Of a stretch of 64,000 nucleotides of DNA, positions 44,442 to 54,739 are shown piece by piece (the first letter of the stretch is position 1; each line of letters opens with the position of its first letter). The position numbers and the translations under genes are program-made. Under the pieces are notes generated by a model that was not told the DNA's origin, made no database searches, and saw only the letters and a list, made by a program, of their open reading frames with translations. The DNA is from Codonopsis lanceolata (Eukaryota > Streptophyta > Magnoliopsida > Asterales > Campanulaceae): the NCBI GenBank assembly GCA_013146195.2, contig CM028377.1:100152435-100216434 (forward strand). The letters run 5' to 3'.

Positions 44442-45640
44442 AGTACTGGTCGTTTGATCATGGATACAGGTACAAAGATAAGTTCAGAAAGTACAGGGAT
44501 CGGTCCAAGAAATACAGATTCGGGTAGAAAGGCTGCCAAAAATGAACAGGCTTCTATGAGTACAGATACAGGGGCTCCGAAATACGCTCCTACTCCTACT
44601 ATGCAACAGTAGTTAGACCGCAATTTGGGCGCACATGCCAATCGCCTAATGGGCGAGATAACAAATCTCATCAAAGCTTGAGACCATACTTTGAAAACAC
44701 CCTTCCTCGACGACACCCTATGAAGCATCAACCTCTAATGTTTCCCCAAAAACCGACCTTCAAATACCATACACTAACCCTTCTCCCCATACCAACATCA
44801 ACACCAGTTACCCTCCTCAAAACACCAGTACCACATATCCGCATCCAGGGAACCTTCCATTTTCCACCTCCAACCCACTCCAAAATAGCCCGCATACAGA
44901 TCTCAAAATCTATAACTCACAGTTACCAGTCACGACCTACACCCCATTCAATGATTTTGGTCGTTAGGCAGGGGCTGCAAATATTGCACCTCACCACAAT
45001 GTTTACCAAGAACCTAAACCAACTATGGATTTGAACCCTGTTGCAGTAAATCCCGTAAATACATATGACACATCTTTGGCCTCGAAAATAGAGACATATG
45101 TCGAGAATCTCAAAGAAATGATGCTCAAAGTTTTAAACAAATGAGAGTTCTCTACATGGTTATAAACACTACATCCTTCAACCATTCTGTCACGAAAGTC
45201 CTAAATACCCGACATAGAGAAATATGAAGGGTCTGGTTGCCCCATACCACCAGAATGCAATCAAAGAGGGTGCTAGTTTCGAAGCAATGGCTGCGAATTT
45301 CCCTTGACCTTAGTAGGGGCTACAAAACAATGGCTCATGTTAGCAGATAGTAGCATACTAAACACTTGGGACCATATTGCTGATAAATTTAAGAAAAGGT
45401 AAAAGGACAATAGTAGCTCTGAGAACAAGAAAGAGCTCGAGTCATATACCCAAACAGAAAAGGAAACTTGCGTAGATTTCGTAGCTCAATGGAAGGTGAA
45501 AGTTTCCCAAACTTTGGATAGGCCCAATCCGACTGAATTAGCTAAGATGTTCATAAAGAATCTCCAACCAGTCTACCTTGAACGTACAAGGTACCCCCTT
45601 ATGGAAACTTCGATTCCATAGTGGAGGTGCATATCGTATA
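44442..45640 (+). pseudogene. Tat/Ogre gag relic
   Basis: The N-terminal block near 44610-44680 reads LDRNLGAHANRLMGEIT. The capsid block near 45315-45600 reads GATKQWLMLADSSILNTWDH, IADKFKK, KETCVDFVAQWKVKVSQTLD and PTELAKMFIKNLQPVYLE. These fit the Ogre/Tat capsid order (ATKWF...TW..LA..F, ...W...A..V..P, ...F...L.P.Y). Stops and shifts are frequent, including a TAA within the capsid. No knuckle or protease follows. Confidence 0.65.
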
Positions 45641-46303
45641 AATGAAGAGATACGGACAAGGCAATTGAAAACCAATACACCTCCCAGCTCATTTCGTTAC
45701 TCCAAAAACAACATCATCAGAAGCAGCAGTAAAATCATATACAGTCAGGAGGTATCGTGTTCCTTACCAATCAGGATAGGGAATATGGACAAACTTAAAC
45801 GATACTATGCATAGGCCATGGTAGTGCTAATATAGCATGCGAATGGCCCCAATACTTTATCTTTCTCTTTAGCTTGCTAGGTTAAAAACCCAAAAGGGCA
45901 TATATATATATATATAAGGAGAAATAAGAGCTCGGGAGGTTAAAAACCCGAAAGAGCGGTCTAGGAAAAAGATATAGCAACAAAAAAAGAAAAAACAAGA
46001 GAAAACTAAGAGAGAGAAAAGTCACTAGTGTAACATCTGCAGCATACAGCCTACATCATGCAATTTACAAAATAAAAGTCTCCAGCGTAACAGTATCCTA
46101 GCATCCAACCTACAACATGCAGTCTACGACATAATAGTCTCCACAAAAGAGTCTCCAGCATACAGCCTACGACATAACAGTCTCTAGAATAACAGTCTCC
46201 ATAATACAGTCTACTGCATGACAGTCCCCAGCATAACATTCTACGACAAAATAGGTCTTTAACAAGAGTTCTGAATTTTGGACAAAGAGATCGATAATGG
46301 GGC
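45641..46303 (+). other. Non-coding interior with reiterated CAGTCTACGACATAA words
   Basis: Near 45885-45960 two copies of GGTTAAAAACCCRAAAG(G/A)GC occur, typical of Tat/Ogre interiors. At 46035-46240 about ten short imperfect units alternate CAGTCTCCAGCATAA and CAGCCTACGACATAA. Confidence 0.5.
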
Positions 46304-46306
46304 TAA

Positions 46307-46648
46307 GAGCATCACCATTGTTGCAAAATTCACTCTTCTTATTCATCTTCTTATTAAGAAGATAAAATTATACAATGGTGAGAGTCTTCTTCCTATTGCC
46401 ATGTAGGAGAGTGGTAAGTTTTTCTTCCAATTTAGGAAGAAAATAGGAATCTTCCTGAGTTCCATGTGTGTGAAGGGGGCAAAATATAATATTTTTTTAT
46501 TGGGATGTGTTAAATTTAATTTTTTTGATGTAAGAAAATTATACAATGGGAAGATATATTCTTAAGTGGGTAAGAAGAGAAAAGTGTGTAGGTGGTAGTG
46601 GGACCCAGCTAAGAAATTGTGTAGGAATTTTACACAATGGTGATGCTC
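46307..46648. mobile_element. PIF/Harbinger-type MITE
   Basis: 342 bases bounded by inverted ends GAGCATCACCATTGTT and ...AACAATGGTGATGCTC-like sequence (left GAGCATCACCATTG, right CAATGGTGATGCTC). TAA flanks both sides (46304-46306, 46649-46651). The 3-bp TAA duplication and GAGCATC start are typical of Tourist-like PIF/Harbinger MITEs. No transposase. Confidence 0.85.
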
Positions 46649-46651
46649 TAA

Positions 46652-47170
46652 AGACATGGAAGATGCTCTGTTAGCCCAGATAAAGAAAAATCAAGCTAAG
46701 ATATCCATCTAGGATTTGTTATGTGCCTCCAAAGCCCATCCCAAACACTCATCAAAAGCCAAATGATATCTCAATCATATCACCCTAACCCAGTTTCAAT
46801 CGGTTATTACGTGATCTAAGTCCCAGACAAGACTCCTTGTTAAAACATATAAAATCATCAAAAGATAAACATTAAGTAGGGTCCATAACCCACCAATTTT
46901 GTGATACTCGATGATAAAGTGAACTCTGGGTTACAACTCTTGTTTTGTCCATTAGAGTTGTCCCTTTTTCTTTAAGCATACTCATTCCCCCCTCCCTCAA
47001 AATTCTCTTCAATCGAGTCTTTCTAGGGCTATCCGCAACTAGTTACTTTCAGGAATTTTCTCGTGCCAGCTTATAGAATTTGGAATGATCGAGTTATCAT
47101 GGGGCTTCTCTCAATCCCCGTTGGTACGAAAAATCTCCCATCACCTCTAGAGACATCTATCCTATCCATC
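46652..47170. other. Interior spacer of the Tat/Ogre element
   Basis: No recognisable coding region or repeat. Confidence 0.35.
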
Positions 47171-47368
47171 ACCAAGAAGCTACGAAGTTGCGATCCTTCA
47201 AAGACAAACATGTTATCTTCATATACACAGGAAGAAACCAAGAAGCTACGAAGTCGTGATCCCTCAAAGACAAACAGGTTATCTTCATATGTACAGGAAG
47301 AAAGCAAGAAGCTACAAAGACGACAGATCACTCAACAACAAACAACTTATCTTCAGATACATGGAAAG
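47171..47368 (+). repeat. 66-bp tandem repeat, three units, in frame
   Basis: Units start at 47171, 47237 and 47303 (exact 66-base steps). Each reads ACCAAGAAGCTACGAAG..., TCAAAGACAAACA, then TTATCTTCATAT. A frame from 47063 to 47425 stays open across all three, giving a 22-residue repeat (KKLRS.DPSKTN..SSY). It may be part of a decayed spacer ORF or chance. Confidence 0.85.
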
Positions 47369-47504
47369 ACAGGCTCCCTATGCAGTAAAAAAAGGGGAAA
47401 AGTGGTCCTCAAAGGCATCGATTAGTAGGATTCACTGATCTTATGATTGAATTCCTTTCTTGAATGATGTACTAGTCGATTAACTGAAAGCACAGCCAGA
47501 AACT

Positions 47505-48204
47505 ACGAGGAGAAGACGGGGAAAACACACTAGAAACTACGACCGCCTAGTGGGCTAAAGCGTAGGTGTATATACCAGGATTATAATTTTACGCTACAAG
47601 AGGTATATATGTACCCGTTTATTATTCTGTTCTGTAGTTAATAGTTAATAATAGATAGATAGATTATATTATTAATATCATCTGCAAATAATGTGATAAT
47701 TAATATATATACATATAATAAAATAAATGTAGATAATAATTATGTTATTATTTTTGTACATATTATGTGTAAATAATACAGGTAAATAAAGTAGTATTGT
47801 ATATAAATGTATATAAAATATTAAAATAGGTAATGACATGTTTAGATAACGGCTAACACACTTCAAATGTTAAAATGACAAAATGGTTGCTATTATACCC
47901 AAACAATATTCCGCTTTGCCAATATATATATATATATAAACAATCTTTATATTAGCAAAACCCAAATAAGACCAAAAGGGCGACTTGAGTGTCTAACTCT
48001 TTCCCATTTCGTAACTTAGCCCCCAAACCTACACTTTTTGGTATATTTTTATTTTTCTTTATTTAACCTTAAAATAAAGGTGTCGATTCTGTATACACAA
48101 TCTTAGAGTTCATGATGGGCCAAACGTATTCTTATGCGCTTCAATGCTTTGAAACGACCCGCTTTTTTAATAGTGAGGTATGGGCTCGAAGTGGGGCACT
48201 CACA
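47505..48204 (+). repeat. 3' LTR of the decayed Tat/Ogre element (5'-truncated)
   Basis: Aligns with 42157-42702 and retains the phrase ACCAAAAGGGCGACTTGAG near 47970. It ends GGGGCACTCACA. The first 650 or so bases (start, TATA box) are missing. Confidence 0.75.
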
Positions 48205-48207
48205 GGT

Positions 48208-48830
48208 AGCATCAACCATATTTTGTGATTATGTTTTCTTTTTGTATCTTTTCCTTTTCTATACACTTAACCTCCCTCCTCCTCTCCCAATCCCTTTTTT
48301 TTTTGTAAACCACCCAAATGATAGATGAAAATGGCTCCATGCACTTCTAATTTCAATCATGAGGCAACGGTTGGAATTGTGATGCATCGATTAAGGAACT
48401 GTGATGCATCTCTATGTTACACAATTAAAACTCATGTATTGTGATCCATGAACGAAAGCTTTGTGTGTGCCTTTGTTCATCAACCGTACACTAGCATCAA
48501 CCATTTGCATAAGTTGCTAGCATCAGCTAGCTGATGACTTTTTGGGAATTTTTTTGGGTATCAACTAGCATCAACCATGTTTTGGTTTTTTTTTTCCTTC
48601 TTTTTCTCTCTTTTCCTTTTCTTCTCACATCACCTCCCTCCTTTCTCAACTCCCTATCTATTTTTTTGTAAACCACCAAAAAGAAAGATGTCATCAATGG
48701 ATCCTCGCACTTCTAATTTCAAAAACGATGCATCTGTTTGGAATGTCGATGCTTCGATTTTATGAATTGTGATGTATGAACAGAAGTTTGTGCGCACGAC
48801 TTTATTCATTAAAGGTATACTCATTCTTTT
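48208..48830. repeat. Tandem duplication of about 360 bp
   Basis: AGCATCAACCAT, a pyrimidine-rich run, CCTCCCTCC, TTTTTGTAAACCACC, GCACTTCTAATTTC and GATGCATC recur in the same order starting at 48208 and 48567. The second copy is diverged. Confidence 0.7.
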
Positions 48831-49050
48831 GTACCAAAAGTACCTTTTACAGGTTAAAAAATCAGGAGTTTAGCGGTTACATTATCACTGTAGGGGACTG
48901 ACCCTGTCATGGAATAAAACGATTAAAAATCCATCAAAATCTACTGGCCCGCAATTTTCCGAAATTATGATTTGGGATTTGAGATTGTAATTCTCTTATT
49001 GGTCTTTCAGCCATGCTTTAATTAGACTTTACAAAGCTCACAAGCACAAG

Positions 49051-49720
49051 TAGAGGGTCGGGTCGGCCCAGCCCAAGCCCACCGGGTCAATCTTAGTATC
49101 GGTTTGGGTCGGTCCTAGCCTATGATTTACTGGGCCTCAAGAAACTCAAGCCTAGTCGATACCAACTCCGAGCCTATGGGCCACCAAAAAATATTATTTT
49201 TTTAATTCAAAAAAATCATAAAATTGGCTTAATGAGTATGTCCCGAAAAAACATATTGTCTTGCAAATGCAAAGTAATTACAGATTCACATCACAATATA
49301 TCATTTCTATTTCAAAGTTTGTTTTCTTCACTCTAACATCTGAACATTGAACATACCAACTAAATTAACAAAACACATACCATTTAAATTCAACTTAAAA
49401 TTAAGAGTATACTCATTAGTCCACCATTTTGTAGCAAAATTAACAATATACTCCACCATTTTATTGTACTGTGAATCTCTCCTCATTAGCAAAACAAATA
49501 CCAACTAAATTTTAGTTTTAAATTTTCCAATATATTTTTTAATTACATTTGACTGTAGTCAACCTGCATTCTAGTCGGGCCATTCGGGCATTTCATGGTT
49601 GGGCCAAGTTCAACCCACAGGCCCGTCGAGCCAAAGAGACCTGATTTTTTTCGGGCCTTATATCTTGTAGCCCAAGCCCATGAGATATCGGGTGGGTTGG
49701 GCCCAATCTTGACCGCTCTA
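49051..49720. mobile_element. Candidate hAT-like non-autonomous element
   Basis: The ends TAGAGGGTCGGGTCGGCCC and (complement of the right end) TAGAGCGGTCAAGATTGGGC are imperfect inverted repeats with the GGGCC-rich style of some hAT MITEs. The centre is AT-rich. No 8-bp duplication is visible, so the limits are provisional. Confidence 0.35.
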
Positions 49721-49964
49721 GTCACGGTAATTGTTTTGGGCTAGTAGACGACCACACATGGCCCATTTTCCTATGGTTGGTTAGGAGGGTGACAATGTTA
49801 TATCCAAATTGTATTTTGGGTCAAATTCGGGCCGGTCTGCTTTGATAAGTTTTCAATCACTATAGTACTCCATGTTTTTTAACCAGAAAAAGTCAATTTT
49901 GAAGGCGAAAAGACTATAATACACTTAATAAATCGAATATGCACTACAGATCACTTACTAAGTG

Positions 49965-50200
49965 CATCGCGCTACATCAAATTTTACACCGCGAGACATC
50001 AATTTAAATTACCTAATACAATGTTGCATCGTGTTGCATAAATTTTTTGCATCGTGGTGCATCAACGTTTCCACCTTGATACTTCAATTTAAATTATCTA
50101 ATTCAATTTTGTATCGCAATACATCAAGTTAAATTATCTAATCTAATTTATGCATCACGCTGCACGAAAGCAAGTACTCAATTGAAGTATCGCGTTGCAA
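49965..50200. repeat. Array of TGCATCGYGWTGCATC-type inverted words
   Basis: Words such as TGCATCGCGCTACATCA, TTGCATCGTGTTGCAT, TGCATCGTGGTGCATCA and TGTATCGCAATACATCA recur, spaced by AATTTAAATTATCTAAT. They form a loose tandem array of about four units. Confidence 0.55.
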
Positions 50201-51747
50201 CAATTATAATGAACGAGACATTCACGTCCCTTATTTCTTATACACAATCAACAAATGATTCAAATTGATCGATCTTTTCTGTATCCCAAATCAAAATTTA
50301 TGCATCACAATTTACAAATAATACAATGTGATTCAAAATTGAATTATCCAAAATAAAAATAAAAAGTTTCCAACAACGAAAAAAAGAGATGTAAAACTGA
50401 AGATCAGTAAATGAAGAAGAAGAAGGAGAGCTAAAAGTTAATGTGGTGGACTAATCAAATTCAACATGAAGAAGAACATCACCACTAGCTACTTCCCTAT
50501 CCTCTTCGCTCTTCATCTCAGTGACATACTACCGTTCTTTATCTTCAACAAACATTTAAGGAACAATTTTAGGAAAATGAATTTAACGATTGAAAAAAAA
50601 ATGAGATCCTTAAGCCATTAAAAATTTGGGAAAGGGGATCAGCTCGCAATTTCTTCATATTTTTTGTTTCAATGCGGAAGAAAGTAAACTAGCTAATGTT
50701 AGTTGATGTGAAGACGAATTTATTTTTACAAAGATTTCAGTAATTTGAACTTTCAAATACAGACTCCAATTTTAATTATAAATGTTGATTCAATCAGTTT
50801 TACAATTACAAATAGTTCATTCAAAAACGTCGAGAACCATTTTTTTTTTACCAGAAATGATTTTAATTAATTAGACTCACAATATATTTTTTAGAATAGC
50901 GTAATATCCCATTATTTTGAATAATCTAATAAATACTTTTATAACAAAGATTTAAGTATATTTATCAGAAAATAAATCAAGCCTAGCGGAGCTGATCAGT
51001 GTGGAGTTCAATTGCGTTATTGAGCCTGCCTGAACTCCATAATCGTATATGTATCTGTCTAGTTTTATTTTATTTCAAGTTAAAACGACATCATTTTGTT
51101 TTCTTTTTTCATTTTTCGTGTGGATCGTGTGACTCTATAAAAGAGACATGGATCCACCTCTGGCTTAAGCTAGACTTTAGTTTATATGGGACGAGACTGA
51201 GCCGTGCTTGAGCTGGCTCAGTTTGTTTAACATTCAGAAGGGGGAGTGAGCTAAGAAAGGAGGCTCAAATTATCCAACAAGACACGTATAAATTAAAGAG
51301 CATGAAGGAGACAATAAATAGACCGTTGTGTCTAATCAAAAAATTGTACTAGTCGTTGCTAGAAGTGAGAGAACAAATTTGTACTTCTGATCTCCTAAAT
51401 TATCATCTTAGTTGATTCAGCGTATGGATTAAAAAATAATAATTAATTTGATTATTTATGTTAATTTAATATGTAATTTTCTTTAAAACTCATGTATATA
51501 TGACTCATAATTAAAATAAGGTGAAAAAATAAGGATAAATAACAAAAGTATTGTTCTAAAAAGATAATTTTTAAAATAAATAATTATTTTAAGACGAAAG
51601 ACAATGAAAATAAGAACGATAATCTAGGGATAGAGAGTGAAATATGTATCCAAGTACATGCCCCACTAAAGTAAATGATGAGAGACAGGTGTAAAGTGGA
51701 GTGCTTATGAGCAAAATATGGAAAAATAGTGAGGGTAGGCAAGACTA
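50201..51747. other. AT-rich intergenic spacer
   Basis: No gene, LTR or clear repeat seen. Short frames here lack any family motif. Confidence 0.35.
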
Positions 51748-51755
51748 TTTAAAAC

Positions 51756-52306
51756 CAAGGTTCTAAAAATCGTTAGGCGGATGTTAGGCGGCACATTAAT
51801 ACCTAGCGCTTAGGGGACTAGTCGGGGCGTAAGCGGAGCCTAGACAGGGCCTAGAATTAAGGCATAATTACATTTTTTTTGATAATTTACATCAAAGATC
51901 AAACACAGTGAATACAAATTTAATTTTTTTTATATTTGTCAATTTATCAAACACTTGTCTATATTTGTAAAATGAGCAAAAATATACAAACATACCATTA
52001 ATCTTAATTCTCAACAACCCCAAAGCAATAAACCAGCTAAGTTTAGAACTAAAAACAAAAAATATATTACTCCAGTTCGCCCCTCATTACCTCCCTCTCT
52101 GCCTCACCATTACTACTCCCCCTTCTTTCTTCAGTTCGTCCCCCTTCCTTCTCCGGTCATCGCATGCCACAAAATCAAAGCTATAAAAATAAATTAAAGT
52201 CGGCGAGGTTTGGCGTAGACGCCGACTTGGTCGATTAGGCGGCGACTAAGAAAGTCGTGACGGTAGAGAGGGACCAAGCGCCTAGGCAGGGAGTTTTAGA
52301 ACAATG
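51756..52306. mobile_element. hAT-type MITE with perfect 8-bp target duplication
   Basis: 551 bases. The left end is CAAGGTTCTAAAAAT; the right end in complement is CATTGTTCTAAAACT. TTTAAAAC flanks both sides (51748-51755, 52307-52314). The subterminal GGCG-rich segments (TTAGGCGGATGTTAGGCGGC, GATTAGGCGGCGACTAAG) are typical of a widespread plant hAT MITE group. No transposase. Confidence 0.85.
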
Positions 52307-52426
52307 TTTAAAACCAATCACTGAACTACGAAATCGGGAAATCTTACAAAAGATGGTGTTTACGGTCTTAACGCGCATCGATCATTTTTACAAATTAAAA
52401 TCTTTTTAGGGATTAAAATTTATGTG

Positions 52427-52596
52427 ATTATCTTATAGAAGACCTAATCAGTAATAATTTTAGAACAGAGGGAGTTCTAGTAGTTTTTGTAATATCTTAA
52501 TCCCTAAATAGGGTTGATAGTGATTAGTGCATGTCTTTTAGAATTGCAAGCGCACCGCTTATCATTTTTACAATTTAACTATCTAAGACTGTTAGG
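52427..52596 (+). repeat. Dispersed repeat, copy 2 (partner at 33860)
   Basis: GATTATCTTATAGAAGACC, CAGAGGGAGTTCTAGTAGTT and AATATCTTAATCCCTAAAT parallel 33860-34022. Confidence 0.6.
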
Positions 52597-52599
52597 ACA

Positions 52600-52850
52600 A
52601 TGTAAAAATCTCGTTTCGAACCTCATGGAGTGAAAACAAGAAGTTTTAAAACTTAAGCGTAGAATACTTTTAGTCTCGAGTCGACTCTCAAAATATGAAA
52701 AAAAAAGAGTCGTCACCTCCGTTTATTAAGGAAACGGAAGAAAAACTAGATTTTAAGGTCCGATGACTAAGTTATAAGTTGGGAAGAGGATTAGACATCT
52801 GACTCGTCATTTCAACCTCAAAAGGTTGCTAATATGCTCGGGCAAATGGG
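52600..52850 (-). repeat. Reversed Tat/Ogre LTR fragment (U5 side)
   Basis: On minus: GACGAGTCAGATGTCTAATC, CTCTTCCCAACTTATAACTT, a CGGACC phrase, then AACGGAGGTGACGACTCTT. This is the same phrase order as the Tat LTR ends at 1711-1850, 28482-28620 and 47970-48090. Diverged and without LTR ends. Confidence 0.65.
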
Positions 52851-53234
52851 TCGACGATATAAATAAAATGATAATGTATTTTTATTTATTAAATAAAGTT
52901 AGATGTTTTTAAACAAAATAAAAATGAATCAATTTGGACAAAATGAAATAATCTTAAAAAATCGTTTTAACATACACAGTGTAGATTAAATAAAAAGAAC
53001 TAAACTTGTAACTCGTTAGTTTTCAAAACATAACACTCTTGTTTTGGGAAAGAAGAAATACCCAAATAAATTATAAAAAAACAAAAAATTACTTACAAAA
53101 ATCATACTGACTAATCAATTAAATATTACTAAAACAGAAACCATAGCTATCACGTGACGGCTTTCTATCAAATGACTGTTACGTGTCAACCTTGCGTAAA
53201 ATGAGAAAAAAAGTTTTACAAATAGAAAATTATT

Positions 53235-53570
53235 GATTTACGATAAAATCGTTTACTAATAAAAGTTTAAAATTACGGATATGATAAGTTTGATCTTACG
53301 TTAGTATATAATATTTTTTTATCACATTTTGATTTATACGGTCAGTTTAGAATATGTTTTTTTTTTGCGGATATATGTTATCACATTTGATTTACTGATA
53401 AAATTGTTTACTAATAAAAGTTTTAAATTGTGGAGATGATAAGTTTGATTTTAAGTTAGTATAGGATATTTTTTATCACATTTTGATTTATACGGTTGGT
53501 TAAGGATAAGTTTTTTTTTTGCAATAAATGTTATCACATTTGATTTACTGATAAAATCGATTACTTTTAT
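53235..53570 (+). repeat. 154-bp tandem repeat, about 2.2 units
   Basis: TGATTTACTGATAAAATCG begins at 53235, 53389 and 53542, followed in each full unit by AGTTTTAAATTGTGG, GATAAGTTTGATTTTA and TTATCACATTTTGATTT. Confidence 0.85.
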
Positions 53571-53785
53571 TAAATTAACATTGCGGCCAGTGCTCAGAAG
53601 ATTAAAGAGGATAATCGATGCTCTCTCCAATTCTACTACCGAATCGCCGATAATATATTCAAACGGGTCATTTTCCGTGCCTTAGTTTTTTGCCCCTAAT
53701 TTAGATATACATATACTTCTATAAATTAATTTTTTTGTTTCAAATTTTGTCTCACTACATTGACGTCGAATTCAAATTTTCCAAC

Positions 53786-54682
53786 TGTAAGGGTAAAATA
53801 GGTCATGCCTATTTTTACTTGTTTCACCTTTCTTGGTCAAACTATGATTTTGTTAAGTTTGTGTAAATTTAGGATTTAGTATCTTTTATTAGATTTAGTT
53901 TTGGTATTTTTAGTAACATAATCTTTTACTAGATTTCGGTTCATCATATTTGGTAACAAAATCTTAGCATAAATCCTAGGCATACCAAGATTCTTGAGTT
54001 CTTTCATGTTTGGTAACAAAATCTCACAAGAATGGTAAGTTGATAATCTTTCCTTATATCTAATCCTTTTCCTTGTAGTTGTTGGTCTCTTTTGCGTGTT
54101 GTGTAGGGCATCGGACAGCTATATATTCAGGAGCAAGGATACGGGTTTTTGCTAGAGCTTGAGAGAGAGAACAAAAAGACATACAGCCGTAATCTGAAGG
54201 TTGGTGATTTAGAAGCAGTTTTCAGACCAAAAGATCAATAGTTCGCTTGCTGCTGGTGATGTTATAACATCAACAATCACATTGAAGTTCTGAAACTGTT
54301 TTTGTCTTCATGTTTTGTTCAAAGGAAGCTGATTTTGTTTCTTCCCACGTTTTGTTTAACTCTTTTATGTGGGGTTTTTGTTTCTCCAAGATTCATTGTC
54401 TTGTGAGAATATTTTGTGTGTGATTTCACAAGTATTTTTGTGTAAAACGATTATTCTTTTAGTGAAATCTTTGTGGCCTTGAGGTTAGGTCTACAAGTAG
54501 TAACTTGTAGATTGTGTTTGGTAAAACTTGAGTTCAGTTTTTCTGTTTTGTGTTCTTTTTAAAACTATTCTTCCGCTGCTACTATTTTATTGTTCATTGT
54601 GATTCCCATTGTAGCTACAATCACAGCTACATTGGAAATCACTTTGGTTTCTCTTGAGAATCCGTGCTATTCTGTTCTTTCA
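53786..54682 (+). repeat. 5' LTR of the plus-strand copia element
   Basis: 897 bases, TGTAAGGGTAAAATAGG... to ...TGTTCTTTCA. TATA-like CTATATATTC near 54121. Homologous, in reverse, to the LTRs at 34941 and 38989 but clearly diverged from them. Confidence 0.85.
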
Positions 54683-54684
54683 AT

Positions 54685-54696
54685 TGGTATCAGAGC
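54685..54696 (+). other. Primer binding site (tRNA-Met type)
   Basis: TGGTATCAGAGC, a perfect match to the plant initiator-Met site, two bases after the LTR end at 54682. Confidence 0.9.
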
Positions 54697-54739
54697 CATC
54701 TCTTGATATCACTAAGAGTTGATTCTGGTTATAGCCGTG

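Larger units (their letters stand above)
41490..48204 (+). mobile_element. Decayed Tat/Ogre-type element with both LTRs
   Basis: 5' LTR 41490-42702, Tat-type primer site, gag relic and 3' LTR portion 47505-48204. The flanking pentamers are GGTAA (41485-41489) and GGTAG (48205-48209), one mismatch. The interior (4.8 kb) lacks recognisable protease, RT or integrase and carries two long AT microsatellites, a 66-bp tandem array and a PIF/Harbinger MITE. It is non-autonomous and old. Confidence 0.75.

Noticed and set aside
49051..49720. Claiming a confirmed hAT element here
   Set aside because: Ends are imperfect and no 8-bp duplication is present, so it is kept only as a low-confidence candidate.
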